Shown: positions 43,428 through 52,962, numbered from the stretch's first letter. The stretch: 64,000 nucleotides of DNA from Candidatus Methylobacter oryzae (GCF_003994235.2 NZ_RYFG02000110.1:20194-84193), one strand, 5' to 3'. Notes: generated by a model not told the origin, from the letters alone. Numbers and translations: made by a program.

Positions 43428-44656
43428 CAATTTTCCCCAAAAGACAACGTTAACTCATGCAAATGCTCGACTAACTGTTCCGCCAGCCGGTCATGATCGA
43501 AATGCTCCCGAAAATAAGCGCGTCCATTTTGCCCGATTTCTTCGCGTTCCGCTGCGGGCATTCTGTACAGGCGCAATATCGCATCGGCGAGAGCGGCCGC
43601 ATCCTCGGCCGGAACAGCCAAACCGGCGTTGGCTTCGCTGACCAATCTTGCGCCTTCACCGTTTAAGCAAGCCAAAATCGGCCTGCCGACCGCCATATAA
43701 GCTTGCACTTTACTCGGAATTGTCGCCGCAAAAATAGGCTGGTCCGCTAATGTAACCAATAATGCGGCAGCCTGCCTCATCAAGCCCGGCATGGTTTCTA
43801 CCGGATATCGTCCGGCAAGGTGAACATTGTTCAAAGCGCGTGTTTCAACTTGTTCGCGCATCCACTCCCAACGGCTGCCTTTCCCCAGCACGACGAAATG
43901 AATATCCGGATAATCCCGCAATATCTCCGCGGCCTGAACGATAACCTCTACCGCCTGCCCAACACCGACATTACCGGCGAAAAGCACAGGAAACTTGCCC
44001 GCCAAGCCAACAATATCGGGCAATGGTATGTCGGGGGGAGAATAAAATGCAAAATCGACCGAATTCGGGTAGTACTTAATCGATTTGCCGCAAGCCAACT
44101 TCGCAACAGGCTCGTGAAATGCTGTTGATTGGACCAACAGCAGATCCGTATGCCGATAAACAAACCTGACCACGCTCTCAAGCAATTTCAAAATCCAGGG
44201 ATTATTAATGTAGCCGGTGGCCTGCGCACTTTCCGGCCATAGATCCTGCACCCACAAAGCGACAGGGCAGTGTTTTATCCAGCCCAGAAAAGACGCCGGA
44301 ATAGCTTGAAAAATCGGTGACGGTGCAAAAACAAGAATCGCGTCATAGTTTTGCCGGCGCAACAACCACGGCGCAAACGCCAGTCCTGAAACAATAAACG
44401 ACAGATAATTCAGTGCCAGCTTGACCGCATTTCTATTGCCTCTGGCGATCAGCGGGACGCGGTATATTTTTATGCCGCTCCACTCCTCGCGGCTACATCC
44501 CCATGCGCGGTATCCTGGAAAAATTTCACCGTCCGGATAATTCGGTTTCCCTGTTAAAACAGATACCTGATGCCCGGATTCTTGAAGGGTCAATGCAAGT
44601 TCGTTGATGCGAAAAGACTCAGGCTGGAAATATTGACTAACGATAAGGATTTTCAT
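43427..44656 (-). CDS. glycosyltransferase family 4, WbuB-like
   Basis: 409 residues from the ATG at 44656. N-terminal IVSQYFQPESFRINELALTL, GHQVSVLTGKPNYPDGEIFP, VFAPSPIFQAIPASFLGW and ALWVQDLWPESAQATGYI are close to WbuB, the transferase that adds L-FucNAc-type sugars. C-terminal donor site: VLFAGNVGVGQAVEVIVQAA and IFAATIPSKVQAYMAVGRPI with the Glu motif region. It directly precedes the reductase with a 1-nt overlap, so the sugar made and the sugar transferred are likely the same. Soluble or peripheral. Confidence 0.87.
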   Translation of the reverse strand: MKILIVSQYFQPESFRINELALTLQESGHQVSVLTGKPNYPDGEIFPGYRAWGCSREEWSGIKIYRVPLIARGNRNAVKLALNYLSFIVSGLAFAPWLLRRQNYDAILVFAPSPIFQAIPASFLGWIKHCPVALWVQDLWPESAQATGYINNPWILKLLESVVRFVYRHTDLLLVQSTAFHEPVAKLACGKSIKYYPNSVDFAFYSPPDIPLPDIVGLAGKFPVLFAGNVGVGQAVEVIVQAAEILRDYPDIHFVVLGKGSRWEWMREQVETRALNNVHLAGRYPVETMPGLMRQAAALLVTLADQPIFAATIPSKVQAYMAVGRPILACLNGEGARLVSEANAGLAVPAEDAAALADAILRLYRMPAAEREEIGQNGRAYFREHFDHDRLAEQLVEHLHELTLSFGEN

Positions 44657-44755
44657 CAAGTTTTTATCACTTCTTACTATTCCAAATAGACCTAAAGACT
44701 CACCGGCAAAATAAACTCGACCAAAAAATCAGCCGCTTTGACTTAAAGATTGGGG

Positions 44756-45733
44756 TTATACCTCGACATCCCCGGCCGACAGCATAAACTTTCCAGGCTT
44801 GAAAGCCAGGTCTCGCACCGCCTCGGCATGATTGAACGTCATATCGCGATTCATACGCTCGGCCATCGCAGTCGACCAATGCCGATAACGCGGCAAACGG
44901 CGCAACAGCATCACCGCGAGTCGGAAAAGCCAAAGCGGAACGGTCGGCAGGCGCGGATGACGCCCAAGGGCGGAAAACACGCGGGCAACCATGTCGCGAT
45001 AAGCAAGTATCTCGCCGCCGGAAATGTTATAGACCCGATTTGCCGCGGAAGGTATCTGCAAAGCCGCCAAGCAGGCACCGGCAACATCCGCTACGTGAAC
45101 AGGCTGGCGCAGACCGTTTGCGTTGCCGAACAACGGGAAGAAACCAAAACGGCGGATGAAGCGCGCAATCTCGGTGATATTTTTATCGCGGCCCAAACCA
45201 TAAATCAGCGTAGGCCGCAAAATCACCCATTCCACGCCCCTACTTTCCGCCCATTCCTGAACGCGCGCTTCCGCATCGGCGATCCGAAGCGCCACGGCCT
45301 GCTCTTCAGGGTCGGTAGAGTCGTCCTTGGTAAAGCGGCTGGTCGAGGAAACGACCACTACGCGCCTCGCGCCTTGGGCATCGAACGCAGCAAAATAATC
45401 CGGCAATGCCCAAATAGGACCGAGACAAATCCAAAAAGGAATATTCTCGTCATCCGCAGGCGGCAAAACAGCCGAATCGGAAACTTGACGCTCCGACCGT
45501 ACGGCCGCAGATTCGGCTACATCTGCGGGGGAAACAATCCGCCGCCATTCCACTTTATCGTCAAACGGCTTAAGCGATTTTCGCGAAAATGCGATCACCT
45601 TCCACTCTGCCTCAACCAGCATCGGTAGTAGACAGCTTCCAACCGAACTGGTTGCGCCAAGTACGCCGACCTGTAAATCTTCATTCTTTGGAAAAAAATC
45701 AGCCACGGCCAATCCCCAACGCTCGACCGGCAT
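44756..45733 (-). CDS. SDR-type NAD(P)-binding epimerase/reductase, atypical
   Basis: 325 residues. Rossmann motif VGVLGATSSVGSCLLPMLVE (residues 22-41), then ARRVVVVSSTSRFTKDD, VEWVILRPTLIYGLGRDKNI and QPVHVADVAGACLAALQIPS, as in extended SDRs. I do not see a Tyr-x-x-x-Lys catalytic pair near the expected site (after STSRF), so the catalytic set is unusual. The ATG at 45733 overlaps the upstream GT2 gene by 35 nt; an in-frame GTG a few codons further in is an alternative. Role in the glycan pathway unknown. Confidence 0.75.
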   Translation of the reverse strand: MPVERWGLAVADFFPKNEDLQVGVLGATSSVGSCLLPMLVEAEWKVIAFSRKSLKPFDDKVEWRRIVSPADVAESAAVRSERQVSDSAVLPPADDENIPFWICLGPIWALPDYFAAFDAQGARRVVVVSSTSRFTKDDSTDPEEQAVALRIADAEARVQEWAESRGVEWVILRPTLIYGLGRDKNITEIARFIRRFGFFPLFGNANGLRQPVHVADVAGACLAALQIPSAANRVYNISGGEILAYRDMVARVFSALGRHPRLPTVPLWLFRLAVMLLRRLPRYRHWSTAMAERMNRDMTFNHAEAVRDLAFKPGKFMLSAGDVEV

Positions 45734-46592
45734 GCAGGGCCGTATAATAAATCGCTACAGCGCTAAAGCGCAGCCATACGCCTAACGTAACCAAGCCCAT
45801 CAGCACGCCCGGATATTCGTCTCGGAAAAACTTTTGATAGAAGCGTATCATGCCCTTATGCTTGTGCCACTCGACGAACACCGGCCTGCCCCTGCCGCAA
45901 ACGCCTAATGCATGAACAATCTGCGCCGATGGCACGAACAGGATTTTCCAGCCTTTTTGCCGGAAACGCATGCACCAATCCAAATCTTCGCAATGTAAGA
46001 AATAGCCTTCGTCCCACTCCCCGACATCCTGCATCGCCTCGCGCTTAACCATCATGCAAGCGCCGGAAATTGCTTCCACCTCAATCGCGCGATCCGGCAG
46101 AGGCTGTTTATGCAAATAAAAGTCAAAGAACAGGCGCGGCCAACACTTCGAGAAACGCACAAGCCCAAATGCGCGCACAAAAGAACGCCAAGGAGTCGGC
46201 ACCGCCCGCCGGCCACCGGCTTGTTCGGTGCCATCCGAATTAATAAGCAAACCGCCCGCCATACCCACGCGCTGGTCCGCCTGCATTGCCTCCAAAAGGT
46301 TGAGTAGCGTACCGGGCTTAAAAAAACAATCCGGATTAAGGAACAATAAATACGGCGCGGAAGCAACACGCGCACCGCTATTACAAGCTGCAGCGAAACC
46401 GACATTTGCTGAGTTTTTAATTATCCGTATGCTTGGCAAGCCTATCAACGCATCCAAACTGCCATCCGTCGACGCGTTATCAACCAAGATAATTTCAATT
46501 TCCTGGGGGCAGTTCAGCAACGAGTCGACGCAGTTACGCAACAATTCACCCGCGTTATAATTGACGATAATTGCCGAGATGACAGCGCTCAT
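45699..46592 (-). CDS. glycosyltransferase family 2 (rhamnosyltransferase-like)
   Basis: 297 residues. GT-A fold: ISAIIVNYNAGELLRNCVDS, IILVDNASTDGSLDAL, GFAAACNSGARVASAPYLLF followed by LNPDCF (metal-binding acid), VEAISGACMMVKREAMQDVG and EGYFLHCEDLDWCMRFRQKG with the conserved ED. This is the WbbL/rhamnosyltransferase subgroup. The acceptor is a lipid-linked glycan on the cytoplasmic face. Start at 46592; 340 bp upstream separate it from the next glycosyltransferase. Confidence 0.9.
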   Translation of the reverse strand: MSAVISAIIVNYNAGELLRNCVDSLLNCPQEIEIILVDNASTDGSLDALIGLPSIRIIKNSANVGFAAACNSGARVASAPYLLFLNPDCFFKPGTLLNLLEAMQADQRVGMAGGLLINSDGTEQAGGRRAVPTPWRSFVRAFGLVRFSKCWPRLFFDFYLHKQPLPDRAIEVEAISGACMMVKREAMQDVGEWDEGYFLHCEDLDWCMRFRQKGWKILFVPSAQIVHALGVCGRGRPVFVEWHKHKGMIRFYQKFFRDEYPGVLMGLVTLGVWLRFSAVAIYYTALHAGRALGIGRG

Positions 46593-46931
46593 CTCTTTTT
46601 TCTATCAAGCTTTGTTGTAATCATCCGTACCATCGCATTCGATTTCTTGAAAATATCCATAAAAATTAATCCCTTAAAACCGGACAATAAAGTCGCCTGG
46701 AACGGTTTAAGGTTTTAACTACTCAGGTCCGCCTATAATAACAATTTAGGTTTGAAATTGGGTAATAAAGCAGTGAAATCTTGCGCATTATAGAAATAAG
46801 AAATTAACGACAACTATGCTGAGCAAATCCTTGAAAGAACCTGCTTGGCTGGCAATTATTTTAACTACCTGATTAAGTTTCCAGCTCTTGTCTAAAGCCG
46901 GAGCGCAAGCAGAGCTTGCATTCCGAAATAG
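46593..46931. other. gene-free stretch with a family-3 repeat
   Basis: No coding frame. At 46897-46925 GCCGGAGCGCAAGCAGAGCT then TGCATTCCG is a short relative of the palindrome at 13231, placed at the 3' end of the upstream glycosyltransferase, where it may help terminate or protect the message. Confidence 0.6.
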
Positions 46932-48185
46932 TTAGATAGTTTTTACGGCAAGTTTCGACACCCATTGCAGCTGCTTAGGCAAGCAAACCGTTTTAAGGTC
47001 GTAATGAGCGATTGCAAAAGCCCGCGCATTCGCTCCAAGCCGCTCCCTGGCTTGAGGGTCTTCCAGCAATACGCAAACCTGATTAGCCAAACTTTCCGAG
47101 TCAAAAAAGTCAACCAATCGGCCGGTCTCGTCATGACGAATAGCTTCGCGTAAAGGCTGCGTATCGCTAGCTACGATAGCGCAACCAACACTCATTGCCT
47201 CCAACAAACTCCAGCTTAATACAAAAGGATAAGTCAGATAGACATGGACCGTTGAAAGTTGCAACAACGGAATGAAATGCTGGTATGGCACATTGCCCAG
47301 AAAATGCACTCGTTTCCAATCAGCATCGCTGATCCGCGGACGTACTTCGCCAGCAAAAATATCCTTCCATTTTTGCCCTGCCTCCGGCCTAGCGCCATAG
47401 CTGACGTCATCCCCGCCGACAATCAGCACTAGGGCATTCGGCCGCCGTTTCAGCAACTCCGGCAGCGCCCTCATAAAGATATGATAGCCACGATAGGGTT
47501 CCAGATTGCGGTTAACAAAGGTAATCACTTCGTCAGCTCTAGTCAGGGTGAGGCTGCCATCAAAGGTGTTCAAGGTGAGATTAACGTTGGGATTAGGCGC
47601 AACAGCTTCAGTATCGATACCGTCATGCACCACAGTAATTTGCTTACGAAAAGATTCAGGAAAAGTGTTTGCTTGCCAATACGTAGGAGAAATGCCCGCA
47701 TCAGCCACTTCGAAATGCAGCAAATTATTCAAGTTTTTAAGACGCATACGGCAAATTTCGGCTTCATCCTTAGAAGGAAACTCAGGATCAAACCCCACAT
47801 CCGCACCTTTCGCATGATAGAAAAATTCGCAATAAATACCCAACCTCGCATTGGGCCACACATCTTTCAAAAACAGACTTTCTCCCCAACCGGGATGCGC
47901 CACGATAACATCCGGGTTAAAGCCAGCCTCTCGTATTTTCAGCGCAGCTCTAAAACAGGCCTCGCCTCGTATGGTTTTGGTTTCGAAGTCGCCTATCCAC
48001 GGATGTACATTGGGAGTGCTCCCCCTACTGACGGCATAGGAAATCAGCTTTACGCCTTGCCATTCGGCAACATTTTGCCGTTGCATGGTCATAGCAACCA
48101 CCGTGTTAGCCGGATCGGCTGCTAAAGCCGGGGCAAAATATTTAAATTGACCGGGAAAGTTTTGATGGATAAATAGAATATTCAT
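46932..48185 (-). CDS. glycosyltransferase family 4
   Basis: 417 residues. N-terminal half: ILFIHQNFPGQFKYFAPALA, VVAMTMQRQNVAEWQGVKLI, VDVIVAHPGWGESL-type NPDVIVAHPGWGESLFLKDV. Donor-binding half: VNRNLEPYRGYHIFMRALPE, LLKRRPNALVLIVGGDDVSY, VHFLGNVPYQHFIPLLQLST and YLTYPFVLSWSLLEAMSVGC (the E-x7-E type region). The pattern matches the group-1 transferases found in O-antigen and capsule clusters. It is the first gene of the cluster in the direction of transcription. Sugar unknown. Confidence 0.85.
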   Translation of the reverse strand: MNILFIHQNFPGQFKYFAPALAADPANTVVAMTMQRQNVAEWQGVKLISYAVSRGSTPNVHPWIGDFETKTIRGEACFRAALKIREAGFNPDVIVAHPGWGESLFLKDVWPNARLGIYCEFFYHAKGADVGFDPEFPSKDEAEICRMRLKNLNNLLHFEVADAGISPTYWQANTFPESFRKQITVVHDGIDTEAVAPNPNVNLTLNTFDGSLTLTRADEVITFVNRNLEPYRGYHIFMRALPELLKRRPNALVLIVGGDDVSYGARPEAGQKWKDIFAGEVRPRISDADWKRVHFLGNVPYQHFIPLLQLSTVHVYLTYPFVLSWSLLEAMSVGCAIVASDTQPLREAIRHDETGRLVDFFDSESLANQVCVLLEDPQARERLGANARAFAIAHYDLKTVCLPKQLQWVSKLAVKTI

Positions 48186-48580
48186 GATTAAGGGAAATAC
48201 CTAACGCTTACTAAAGCTGATATTAACTTAGCATTTGCTTAATTTGCCATCGCAATAACTGCCTCGCGGTAGCTCGGACTTACAGACAACAAGCTAAAGA
48301 TCGAAATAAGATATCGCATGCATTACCACCCGCTCCCGCAAAGCCGGAGGCTGCTAAGGACCGTCATTGGCATGGACGCGGCAATAGCAAGAACCTAGCC
48401 CCACCCAGGGAACATACCAATCGACAGGCCTCCAGGTTTTTAAAATCTGGAAGATCTTAATAGGACGCACACAGGATTAAGCATGAATGGCGGATGCGCT
48501 ATATCCCCTACAAATTTGAAACTTTCACGCTAATAAAGCCGTTCAAAGCGTAGTCAACGCAAAATAAACGGCGCCACGAT
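48186..48580. other. gene-free stretch with repeats
   Basis: 48427-48456 is GGCCTCCAGGTTTTTAAAAT CTGGAAGATC, a decayed copy of the palindrome at 26956. 48506-48542 (CCCTACAAATTTGAAACTTT then ACGCTAATAAAGCCG) is nearly repeated at 49154-49189, upstream of the next gene. The cluster promoter probably lies here. Confidence 0.55.
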
Positions 48581-49087
48581 TTAATGCATTCTAACTGCTT
48601 GCTGACTATTAGTTGCCGAGGCATTTCCACCTATCCAGTCAGGCCAAACATCCAACGGCCAATCGGCTTTGAGGTAAAGCCCATAGATAATTGCCAACCA
48701 CTGACGTAATAACATCTCGTTCAACAGCAGTCTCACTTGTTGATCATCCGAGCCACGAAACGTTAGCTCAACACGCTGTTCCGAGTTAGCCAAGTCCACC
48801 GAATTCACCAGCCATACGGAGCTCTCAACCGCCGGCTGTACTGATACTTGCGGCGTTTGTTCAAGCTCTGCCGTGGCCGCTTGTTGAGCAAAACTTTGAA
48901 AAATATGATGATGTGAGTGCAATCCCCCTTCGGATTGATCATGTTTTAACAATGCCTGCAGAACACGTTGAAGCAAGCGTTGCGTTAACCATATTACGAC
49001 TGGCGCCGCATTCTCAACCTCTCCAGTTAGTCTGATCCTGTCTTCTTGCTCACAGTATTGAATGGTCACTTTTTGTAAATTTTGCAT
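48581..49087 (-). CDS. hypothetical protein
   Basis: 168 residues, no signal peptide. QNLQKVTIQYCEQEDRIRLT at the start and VELTFRGSDDQQVRLLLNEM, LLRQWLAIIYGLYLKADWPL near the end suggest a small alpha/beta protein with two similar halves (both halves contain a WL..LL / QW pattern). A His-rich linker GLHSHHHIF lies in the middle. No family recognised. It lies between the O-antigen cluster and the S-layer locus, flanked by direct copies of a 36-bp sequence. Ends RMH. Confidence 0.6.
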   Translation of the reverse strand: MQNLQKVTIQYCEQEDRIRLTGEVENAAPVVIWLTQRLLQRVLQALLKHDQSEGGLHSHHHIFQSFAQQAATAELEQTPQVSVQPAVESSVWLVNSVDLANSEQRVELTFRGSDDQQVRLLLNEMLLRQWLAIIYGLYLKADWPLDVWPDWIGGNASATNSQQAVRMH

Positions 49088-49589
49088 TTCCCCCCCTTTA
49101 TATGCTCTGAGTGTTCAAGTTCTCAGTTTTTACAATTTATCGTAGAGCATACACCCTACAAATTTGTAACTTTTACGGTAATAAACCGTGAACCTGCCCG
49201 TTAAAAGTATGCCGACAATTATGACAGTTCAGGTACACACAATATAATTTCCCGGAGGCTTGTTGTATTTGCAACAGCAAACCGCCCGCTACACAATAAC
49301 GAGAAGAATCAGGCATAAAAACCTGGGTTAGAAAAATCCAACCGAAAGTTGCGGATTGTTCATTTAATTACGGTTGATCGTTAATGAGAATCCTCTGATA
49401 ACGCTATTATTGCGGCAGCAACGTAAGGAACAATCGACGCAGGAATTAATAAACACAATATCAATCTCTAATTATTTTTAATTCAGAATCTCCCTCATGC
49501 ACGAGACTAAAACGCGCGAGAAACTCTTTAAGTTTAACTAATACGCAGTTACAATTAAAATAGGAAGCCAAATCCGCTTATCTCGTCCT
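49088..49589. other. gene-free stretch, AT-rich
   Basis: Holds the second 36-bp copy (49154-49189), which has a perfect palindrome TACAAATTTGTA and ACGGTAATAAACCGT. No coding frame or other repeat seen. The promoter of the 168-residue gene should be here. Confidence 0.5.
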
Positions 49590-50516
49590 TTATTGCACTT
49601 TGTTCAAAATGTCCAGTAATTGGTTATAGATCGTATAATGCTGGCTCTGGTTAATATTCGTACTGCCTCGCGAGGCATCAAGCTCCTCCGTCAAATTATG
49701 AAGCTTTTCGGATAGCTTAGCCAGTTCGTGGTCAGCCGCCGACTTACTGCTATCGATAGATGCCTGCTGCGTGTTAGCCGGCTGCCTGGTAACGGCTGCG
49801 CCAGCGGCAGACTGTTGCGATTTATCATATACTCGCCCTCCCAAGCTGCTTTGCGCCTTGGCGGCCTCCTCTGAACTCTGATACCAGCTTGCCGTTCCCC
49901 CAGAGTGAAGTACAAAATTGCGTACCACACCATCCACGCCTTTTTGCGTAGCCAGGCGTGCTGGATCAATTCCTCCTCCTGTAGTTACTAGCGGATTCAG
50001 TTTTAGCCCCAATTGTTCAGCCAATGCTTGGGATTTCTGCAGCTCCCTCTGTGCAAATGGACCTTTTAACGCCACATTCGCATCGACCCGCCAATCATAG
50101 GCCGTGCCTAAGCCGCCGCTGATCAAGTCTTCAAAGTCGATCCCATGATCAGAGCCAGTACCTGGGTAGAGCTCATAAGGCTTATAACCGACACCCGCTT
50201 CGTCCAGTTGCTGACCGGCGCCGCGCAAATCCGTCAGAGGAATGCCGAATTGCTGAGTTTTCTCTAATATATCCTGGGCATTAAAATTTCCGCGCGCCAA
50301 CAGATTCCCTTGATCATCAAAATAAGAAACACTGGAGATAAAGCCCTTTTCCTTATAATCGATTCCAATACGTCCCGAAATGACATCAGCCTTGGCTGGT
50401 GGTGATGATGAGGCATCCGCCAACAAATTGGCGAAAGAGACATCAGTGGTTTGTGAAGGTTGTGGATTAATAGTTCGCGGTTGGTTAACCACTGGATTAA
50501 GCGAGGTAATATTCAT
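49590..50516 (-). CDS. hypothetical protein
   Basis: 308 residues, no signal peptide or membrane helix. N-terminal disordered, Pro/Ser/Thr-rich (QPSQTTDVSFANLLADASSS). The middle (SVSYFDDQGNLLARGNFNAQ, GVGYKPYELYPGTGSDHGID, LISGGLGTAYDWRVDANVAL) looks folded. The C-terminal 100 residues are Gln/Ala/Ser-rich and end in a coiled coil (LAKLSEKLHNLTEELDASRG). No family recognised. The location next to a SapC-family gene suggests a surface or S-layer link, but only by position. It resembles a cytoplasmic or secreted structural protein without a classical signal. Confidence 0.6.
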   Translation of the reverse strand: MNITSLNPVVNQPRTINPQPSQTTDVSFANLLADASSSPPAKADVISGRIGIDYKEKGFISSVSYFDDQGNLLARGNFNAQDILEKTQQFGIPLTDLRGAGQQLDEAGVGYKPYELYPGTGSDHGIDFEDLISGGLGTAYDWRVDANVALKGPFAQRELQKSQALAEQLGLKLNPLVTTGGGIDPARLATQKGVDGVVRNFVLHSGGTASWYQSSEEAAKAQSSLGGRVYDKSQQSAAGAAVTRQPANTQQASIDSSKSAADHELAKLSEKLHNLTEELDASRGSTNINQSQHYTIYNQLLDILNKVQ

Positions 50517-50697
50517 AAATCACCTGTAAAATTTGTTGTTGATTTCTAAACAACAAGCAAGTTACTTGCCATAACATTCATAAAATCTTGAAAAATCCAT
50601 AATTCACACTTAATCTTGATAAAAAACAATTAATGAGGGCCGGACTCCAAGAAACCGTATGCCTTCTACAGATAGCGCAAGCCAACCCAATACGCGC

Positions 50698-50730
50698 AAA
50701 AAACCGCCCCGGTTTCCCAAGGGCGGTTTT
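50698..50730 (-). terminator. intrinsic terminator of the SapC-family gene
   Basis: Stem AAACCGCCC / GGGCGGTTT, 11-nt loop. On the minus strand it is followed by a run of T (TTTTTT GCGC), about 70 nt past the stop at 50799. Confidence 0.8.
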
Positions 50731-50798
50731 CTTGCTTAACATCAACTGTGAAATACCGGGCGACGGAAAAAAGTTGCCTAACCTAGCCGACTTTGCAA

Positions 50799-51506
50799 TT
50801 AATGAGTGGGTGTTTCTGGACGTGAAGAAGCCATCGCTACCTTTTGCAGATGACGCAAACTGGCCCAATGCGCATAAACTGTAGCCAATAACCCACTACG
50901 CGCCCATTGCGCCAAAGTTTCATCCGGTAAAGCTTTAAACTTCTCTTCGTCAACAACAGAAAAGCCGCCAATAGCGTGCATCTCGTTATCAATTTGTTGC
51001 GTCAAAGTTTTGGCGACTAAAACACCGGAATCAAGCAAAGGCTGATGCAGCGCCTCAGTGCTTTTGCTGGAGGTCTGGTATGCGGTAAGAAATTTCATAG
51101 CACCGGTGGCAATTGCTGATGGCTCACCATCATCTGTAAACAACGACTCACCCTGGCCGGCAAATTGCGGGGCAGTTGCATCAATCGCCAAATGAAGTAA
51201 TTCGGTATTTTCATTGCCGGTAGCAAATACGAAAGGATAACGGCGAATAAAGGCAGGAATGTAATTAACCGTCCAATGGCCTGCTTCATCAATATAAACA
51301 TTCTGGTCGCGCAACCCTAACAAAGCGAGCGGTTTAGCTAAATTGTCAATCGCGAATACGATCGGGTAATAAGCACTGGCTTCAGCAATTTCTTCCGAAA
51401 GCAGCGGAGCTGTAGTTTGGCCACGGGCAAATTCGTACGTGCTAATACCTGTATAGGTCAACTTACCGTGTGCGTCTTTGTTCAATACTTCGGGGGTTTT
51501 GTACAT
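50799..51506 (-). CDS. SapC-family protein (S-layer-associated)
   Basis: 235 residues. SapC family features: ATG start MYKTPEVLNKDAHGKLTYTG, FARGQTTAPLLSEEIAEASA, YYPIVFAIDNLAKPLALLGL, VNYIPAFIRRYPFVFATG and FLTAYQTSSKSTEALHQPLL. SapC was first named in Campylobacter fetus, where it sits in the S-layer locus next to the type I secretion genes. The family is common in proteobacteria and its biochemical role is not settled. Here it lies ~2 kb downstream of the S-layer gene on the same strand, which supports a role in S-layer assembly or regulation. Confidence 0.88.
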   Translation of the reverse strand: MYKTPEVLNKDAHGKLTYTGISTYEFARGQTTAPLLSEEIAEASAYYPIVFAIDNLAKPLALLGLRDQNVYIDEAGHWTVNYIPAFIRRYPFVFATGNENTELLHLAIDATAPQFAGQGESLFTDDGEPSAIATGAMKFLTAYQTSSKSTEALHQPLLDSGVLVAKTLTQQIDNEMHAIGGFSVVDEEKFKALPDETLAQWARSGLLATVYAHWASLRHLQKVAMASSRPETPTH

Positions 51507-51742
51507 GGTTTATTCCTAATAAATGTTTCTAATATTTGAAAAGGGGCTTAGGTCTTTTGCCTCCTATATTCAGAAAGCTATATGGGGACTCTTTGAAATA
51601 ATAAAACCCCGGCTCATTGTGAAAAACAGGGAGTATTTGTTACTTCTTGGTATTCCAAGGGCGGGCCGTTTGGCTGATGAATGGCGTTTACCCCTATTAT
51701 TTGCGCCGCTTAAATAATATTGGCAATGTATAATATGATCGA

Positions 51743-51955
51743 CTACGAACCAATCACCAAGCCTTCCGTACTGACGGGTAAAGCTACTTTCAAGGCATTG
51801 GCATAGGCTATCCGCGCGGTTTGGGTAATTGCTAATTGCGCATTTAAACGGTTAATTTCTTGCTCGGTGACTTGTAGCATTTGCAATTGCTGCCTAGCTT
51901 GGTCCGATAGGTTATCAGTATCGTATTCGACATTGTCGATGGTGATGGTGGACAT
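51743..51955 (-). CDS. small DUF6447-like protein
   Basis: 70 residues. MSTITIDNVEYDTDNLSDQA then RQQLQMLQVTEQEINRLNAQ and TQTARIAYANALKVALP. Short beta-hairpin followed by a long coiled-coil helix. The pattern resembles the small DUF6447 proteins often found near surface-protein and secretion genes; this family call is from memory. The start ATG has AGGAGAA 5-7 nt upstream. Function unknown. Confidence 0.7.
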   Translation of the reverse strand: MSTITIDNVEYDTDNLSDQARQQLQMLQVTEQEINRLNAQLAITQTARIAYANALKVALPVSTEGLVIGS

Positions 51956-52165
51956 GGCTTCTCCTAAATAATTTTAAAATGATTAAAGATACCCTCGCTC
52001 AGGCACGCCTAACCAAGGAGCACGTATCAATGGCAGATTGCCTAATGACAAATCCGACTTACGGCGTTATACGTAATAAGGCATTTAGTTTTTAAATCGG
52101 ATTATTATTTTATTAAAAATGCAATATTCAAACAATCAGGCTGACGCAAATCCGCCTTACGCAGG

Positions 52166-52831
52166 TTACAACACCGTCAAATGCTCGCCACTCTCGGTGT
52201 GAACCAAGTCGCCGCTACGTTGCAACACAAAATAACCGCGTCTTAACGCTTCTTTTTTGGCCGCATCATTGATATGAAACGACGCAATGGCGCCGTATTG
52301 CTTGTAGTTTTGGTAAATCGGAAACAGTTTTTTAAAGTTCTTCATCTTGCGATCCAGTTTGTCCAGATCATTTTCATGGGCTTTGTATTTGACTTCAACA
52401 ATGCCGATGGCCTCGCCATTGGTTACCACCAAATCATATTCTTCCTGGATTTGCCCCCGGTGCTTTTCCATGTTTTTTACCACGTCGTCAAAGTGGATAG
52501 CGCCCAAGTGATTGTCTTTTATCAGGCTGTTAAAGAAAAACTCTTCCGCTACGTCGCCTTGGTTTTGTCCAATGTTGCCCAGCGTAACTCCCATACGCTC
52601 TAGCTTCTCAGTCAACCTCTTATCGTTGCGTTTTATTTGCTCGTTAGTTGCTTTTATTTGCTGGTTAGTAGCTTTGATCTGCTCGTCAGTTGCTTTGATC
52701 TGCTCGTCAGTACGGTCCTGAGCCGCAAATAAATTAGCAATTTTCTCATCAGTTGCTTTCATTTGTTTGTCTGTACGGTCTTGAGCAACGGCAAGACTCG
52801 CAACCAAGGCTTTTAGTTCCTCATCAGTCAT
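52166..52831 (-). CDS. coiled-coil protein with a C-terminal PD-(D/E)XK-like domain
   Basis: 221 residues. Residues ~15-75 are a heptad-type helix with QDRTDEQIKATDEQIKATNQ repeated units. The C-terminal part has NQGDVAEEFFFNSLIKDNH, then QIQEEYDLVVTNGEAIGIVEVKYKAH, which fits the D...ExK core of PD-(D/E)XK nucleases and DUF3782-like proteins. Homologues of this type are often multi-copy and of unknown function. Strong ribosome site (AGGAGAAA) before the ATG. Placed between the S-layer terminator and the DUF6447-like gene. Confidence 0.75.
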   Translation of the reverse strand: MTDEELKALVASLAVAQDRTDKQMKATDEKIANLFAAQDRTDEQIKATDEQIKATNQQIKATNEQIKRNDKRLTEKLERMGVTLGNIGQNQGDVAEEFFFNSLIKDNHLGAIHFDDVVKNMEKHRGQIQEEYDLVVTNGEAIGIVEVKYKAHENDLDKLDRKMKNFKKLFPIYQNYKQYGAIASFHINDAAKKEALRRGYFVLQRSGDLVHTESGEHLTVL

Positions 52832-52962
52832 GTTTTTCTCCTGATATTTTATTCAATGCTGATAATTTTAACATGGCAACCCGCCAGTCACGCTATAGCA
52901 TCAGCGGCGAATTTAACATAACCGCCATTATCGACAAGACAAGCCATCAAAACCATCGGGCA

